Positions 13,256 through 15,409 of a stretch of 15,409 nt of DNA are shown in pieces. Location of the stretch: the NCBI GenBank assembly GCA_964625865.1, contig CAZVEV010000128.1:1-15409 (forward strand), written 5' to 3'. How positions within the stretch are numbered: the stretch's first letter is position 1; each line of letters opens with the position of its first letter. Source of the stretch: CAZVEV01 sp964625865. Its GTDB lineage: Bacteria; Planctomycetota; Phycisphaerae; SM23-33. The notes under the pieces are model-generated. The model was not told the origin of the DNA and did no database searches. It saw only the letters and a list, made by a program, of their open reading frames with translations. The translations under genes and the position numbers were made by a program.

Positions 13256-15262
13256 CTATGCCCGAAGGGCTGCCGAGATTTTTTCTTCGAGCGCCGCCAC
13301 GACGCCTGCGACCTGCCCGTCAACGTCTTCGCTTCGCAACGTGGCGCTCTCGGATCGGTAGATCAGGCGCACCGTGACGCTCTTCTGACCGGCGGGAATC
13401 TGCTTGCCGCGGAACGTCGTGACGTACTCCAGGCCTACGCGCATCGGCTGGGCCACGCTCTCGATGACGTCGCGAACACCGCGCCACGTGGTCTGCTCCG
13501 CCACCACCAGCGACAGGTCGCGACTGACGGCCGGGAACTTGGCCAGCGGCGTAAAGGTCCGCCGCTTCTGCGCATCGGCGACGACGGCCTGGAAGTCCAG
13601 ACGGGCGGCGCAGACGGCATGTTCAAGCCCGTAGTAGTCCTGTACGTTCTCCGCGATCATGCCCAGGGCGCCGATGGGCCGGTCGGCAAGGTACACCTCG
13701 GCGGCCACGCCCTCGGCCAGCCCCGCCACGTCGGCAGGACGAATGTCCAACTCCGCCGACGGAACCAGGCGAGCGACCACCATCTCCACCGCCCCGCGAA
13801 GGTCGCGCAGGTCGCCCGTGGAGACCAGGGCCAGTTCGACAATCTCGTCGGGCAGTTCGCCCTGGCCCGGCGGGAACACGCCGGCCAGCTCAAACAGGTC
13901 GACCGCCGCGTTCCCGGCGTCCTGGTTTGTCTTGCAGGCCCGCAGCAGGCTGCCCCACAGCGTCGGGCGCAGCGTGTTGTTGGTCTTGCGGACATTCGCA
14001 TCGACGTCAACGACACGGTCGAAGCCGAACAGCGCGGCCTCGTCGGCATCATTGAAACTGTAGGTGATCGCCTCGTTGAAGCCGGCGGCCGTCAGGAGCA
14101 TGCCCGCCTGTCGGCGCGTGCGTTGGGCGGGGCCCTCGTCGGTTACCGCGTGCGTAACGTGGTGTGAAATCGGAATGCTGTCGAACCCCTCGATGCGGGC
14201 CACTTCCTCGATCAGGTCGGCCTCGCGCTGCAGGTCGGCCCGGTGTGACGGGATCGTGCAGACGATCCGCTCGCCATCGATTTGCGGCGCCAGCCCCAGA
14301 CGTTCGAGAATCTCCGCCTGGCGCTGGGCGGGCAGGTCCAAGCCGAGCAATGCGTTGCACCTCGCCGGTCGCATGGCGACTGTCTCCGGCTCGAACGGGC
14401 GGTCCCACACGTCGACCACGCCGCGGGCGATCGTTCCGCCTGCAAGCTCGACGATCATCTGGCAGGCCCGCAGGCTCGCGCGCTCCAGGGCCACCGGGTC
14501 CACGCCGCGCTCGAAGCGGTAGTTGCTCTCGCTCATCAGCGCCAGCTTGCGGCTGGTGTATCGCGTCGCCAGCGGGTCGAACCGGGCCGACTCGATCAGC
14601 ACGTTGGTGGTCTCGGCGGTCACTTCGGTTGACAGCCCGCCCATGACGCCCGCGATGGCGACGGGATGGGCGGCGTCTGCGATCACGAGCATGTTCTCGT
14701 CGAGTCGGCAGGTCGTCTCGTCGATGGAGACCATGACCTCGCCTGGACGGGCGCGGCGGACGATGATCTTCCCGCCGGCGAGCTTGTCGTAGTCGAAGCT
14801 GTGCAGCGGCTGGGAGTACTCCATCAGGACGTAGTTCGTCACGTCGACGACGTTGTTGATGCTCCGCAGGCCGGCCGCTTCGATGCGCTCAACGAGCCAC
14901 GCGGGGCTGGGGCCTATGGTGACGCCCTGGATCACGCGTGCGGTGTATCGGGGGCACAGGTCGGGGGCTTCGACGACGACCTCGGCGAGGCCCGCAACGT
15001 CGGTTTCACTCTCGGCGGCGCCGTCGAGCGACGGCGGGGTGAAGTCCTTGCCCAGGACCGCGGCGGCCTCCCGGGCCACGCCCAGGTGACCGAGGCAATC
15101 CGGGCGATTCGACGTGACCTCGAGGTCCAGGACGATGTCCGTGGGGGTCTCGATGATCTCCTCGCAGTTCAGCCCGATATCGGTAAGGATGCTCGCCAGT
15201 TCCTTCACGGGAACAGCGGCGACGTCCACGTAGTCTGTCAGCCAGTTCAGTGATATTCTCAT
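13256..15262 (-). CDS. pheT: Phenylalanyl-tRNA synthetase beta subunit, short form
   Basis: Non-catalytic subunit of the alpha2-beta2 PheRS that charges tRNA-Phe; it edits Tyr-tRNA-Phe and binds tRNA. The product starts MRISLNWLTDYV. It reaches LEVTSNRPDCLGHLGVAREAA by residue 50, goes through the B3/B4 editing region (NNVVDVTNYVLMEYSQPLHSFD), the B5 domain (about 270-340), the synthetase-like core (FNEAITYSFN) and the C-terminal anticodon-binding FDX-ACB domain (FPAVSRDLSLVV). At 668 aa it is some 120 residues shorter than E. coli PheT, because the OB-fold tRNA-binding domain normally between residues 40 and 150 is absent. AGGTG lies five bases before ATG. It has its own promoter, and pheS is not within the 147 bases upstream that are visible. 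Confidence 0.95.
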   Translation of the reverse strand: MRISLNWLTDYVDVAAVPVKELASILTDIGLNCEEIIETPTDIVLDLEVTSNRPDCLGHLGVAREAAAVLGKDFTPPSLDGAAESETDVAGLAEVVVEAPDLCPRYTARVIQGVTIGPSPAWLVERIEAAGLRSINNVVDVTNYVLMEYSQPLHSFDYDKLAGGKIIVRRARPGEVMVSIDETTCRLDENMLVIADAAHPVAIAGVMGGLSTEVTAETTNVLIESARFDPLATRYTSRKLALMSESNYRFERGVDPVALERASLRACQMIVELAGGTIARGVVDVWDRPFEPETVAMRPARCNALLGLDLPAQRQAEILERLGLAPQIDGERIVCTIPSHRADLQREADLIEEVARIEGFDSIPISHHVTHAVTDEGPAQRTRRQAGMLLTAAGFNEAITYSFNDADEAALFGFDRVVDVDANVRKTNNTLRPTLWGSLLRACKTNQDAGNAAVDLFELAGVFPPGQGELPDEIVELALVSTGDLRDLRGAVEMVVARLVPSAELDIRPADVAGLAEGVAAEVYLADRPIGALGMIAENVQDYYGLEHAVCAARLDFQAVVADAQKRRTFTPLAKFPAVSRDLSLVVAEQTTWRGVRDVIESVAQPMRVGLEYVTTFRGKQIPAGQKSVTVRLIYRSESATLRSEDVDGQVAGVVAALEEKISAALRA

Positions 15263-15307
15263 GGTTTCACCTGCCCGGAGCCTGGAGGGGCCCGACGGAA
15301 TCGCACC

Positions 15308-15335
15308 ATCGTACCCGTCAAGCGTCGCGTGTCAA
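15308..15335 (-). promoter_or_regulatory. Promoter of pheT
   Basis: On the minus strand TTGACA (15330-15335, perfect) and TACGAT (15308-15313) are 16 bases apart; the leader is about 40 nt. It suggests pheT is transcribed independently of any upstream pheS. No T-box-like leader fits in this space. Confidence 0.6.
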
Positions 15336-15395
15336 CGGTTTTGAGTACGCTGTGGTTCGAAGGCGGGTGACCGCAGAGCAAACCGCGGAAGCACG

Positions 15396-15409
15396 GAAAG
15401 CCCCCTGAC
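15396..15409 (-). terminator. Half of a terminator hairpin cut by the window edge
   Basis: The last bases GAAAGCCCCCTGAC match the left half of the hairpins at 10103 and 10146 (A-rich, then CCCCC, then GAC). The complementary half would lie just outside. If so, a minus-strand gene upstream of pheT ends beyond the edge. This is inferred by analogy. Confidence 0.3.

Noticed and set aside
13025..14167. 380-aa plus-strand frame opposite pheT and the small RNA
   Set aside because: Overlaps pheT, which has unmistakable domains, and shows no motifs of its own.

Overview
The window looks like chromosomal DNA of a GC-rich, free-living bacterium. I favour Planctomycetota (Phycisphaerae-like). The grounds are a short PheT without the N-terminal tRNA-binding domain, a Tat-type signal on a NIPSNAP protein, a PBS-type HEAT repeat protein beside a SPASM radical SAM enzyme, and a tRNA gene with no encoded CCA. 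This is a moderate-confidence inference from gene content; no marker in the window proves it.

Left part (1-4660), accessory-looking: a HEAT-repeat gene enters from outside the window. It is broken into two frames near 1100-1150 by a 47-bp insertion carrying a 17-bp direct repeat, and it has a second scar, a 15-bp microinversion, at 1397-1411. Its C-terminal tail carries four His-x-acidic triplets, three of them HxDN. Eighteen bases downstream begins a 796-aa protein made of two complete radical SAM-SPASM modules in tandem. The pairing suggests an unrecognised peptide or protein maturation system in which the HEAT protein is scaffold and/or substrate. A very Cys-dense micro-ORF follows the enzyme gene but has no good start codon.

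Middle (4772-8751), housekeeping: tRNA-Pro(CGG) and RNase P RNA lie on the minus strand, both with visible promoter elements. The RNase P RNA carries a duplicated hairpin in its P12 region. Divergent from rnpB is a plus-strand operon mgtE-tmk-holB (Mg2+ channel, dTMP kinase, DNA polymerase III delta prime). The mgtE promoter has a G8 tract in its 17-nt spacer.

Right part (8759-15409), all minus strand: a CPA1-type Na+/H+ antiporter convergent with holB; a Tat-exported NIPSNAP protein ending in two stacked terminator hairpins; a palindrome-rich non-coding element; a SelA-family protein in which the PLP lysine is replaced by arginine; an independently promoted ~166-nt rod-shaped RNA resembling 6S RNA; and a short pheT with its own promoter. 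The most interesting loci are the HEAT/double-radical-SAM pair, the lysine-less SelA homologue and the 6S-like RNA.
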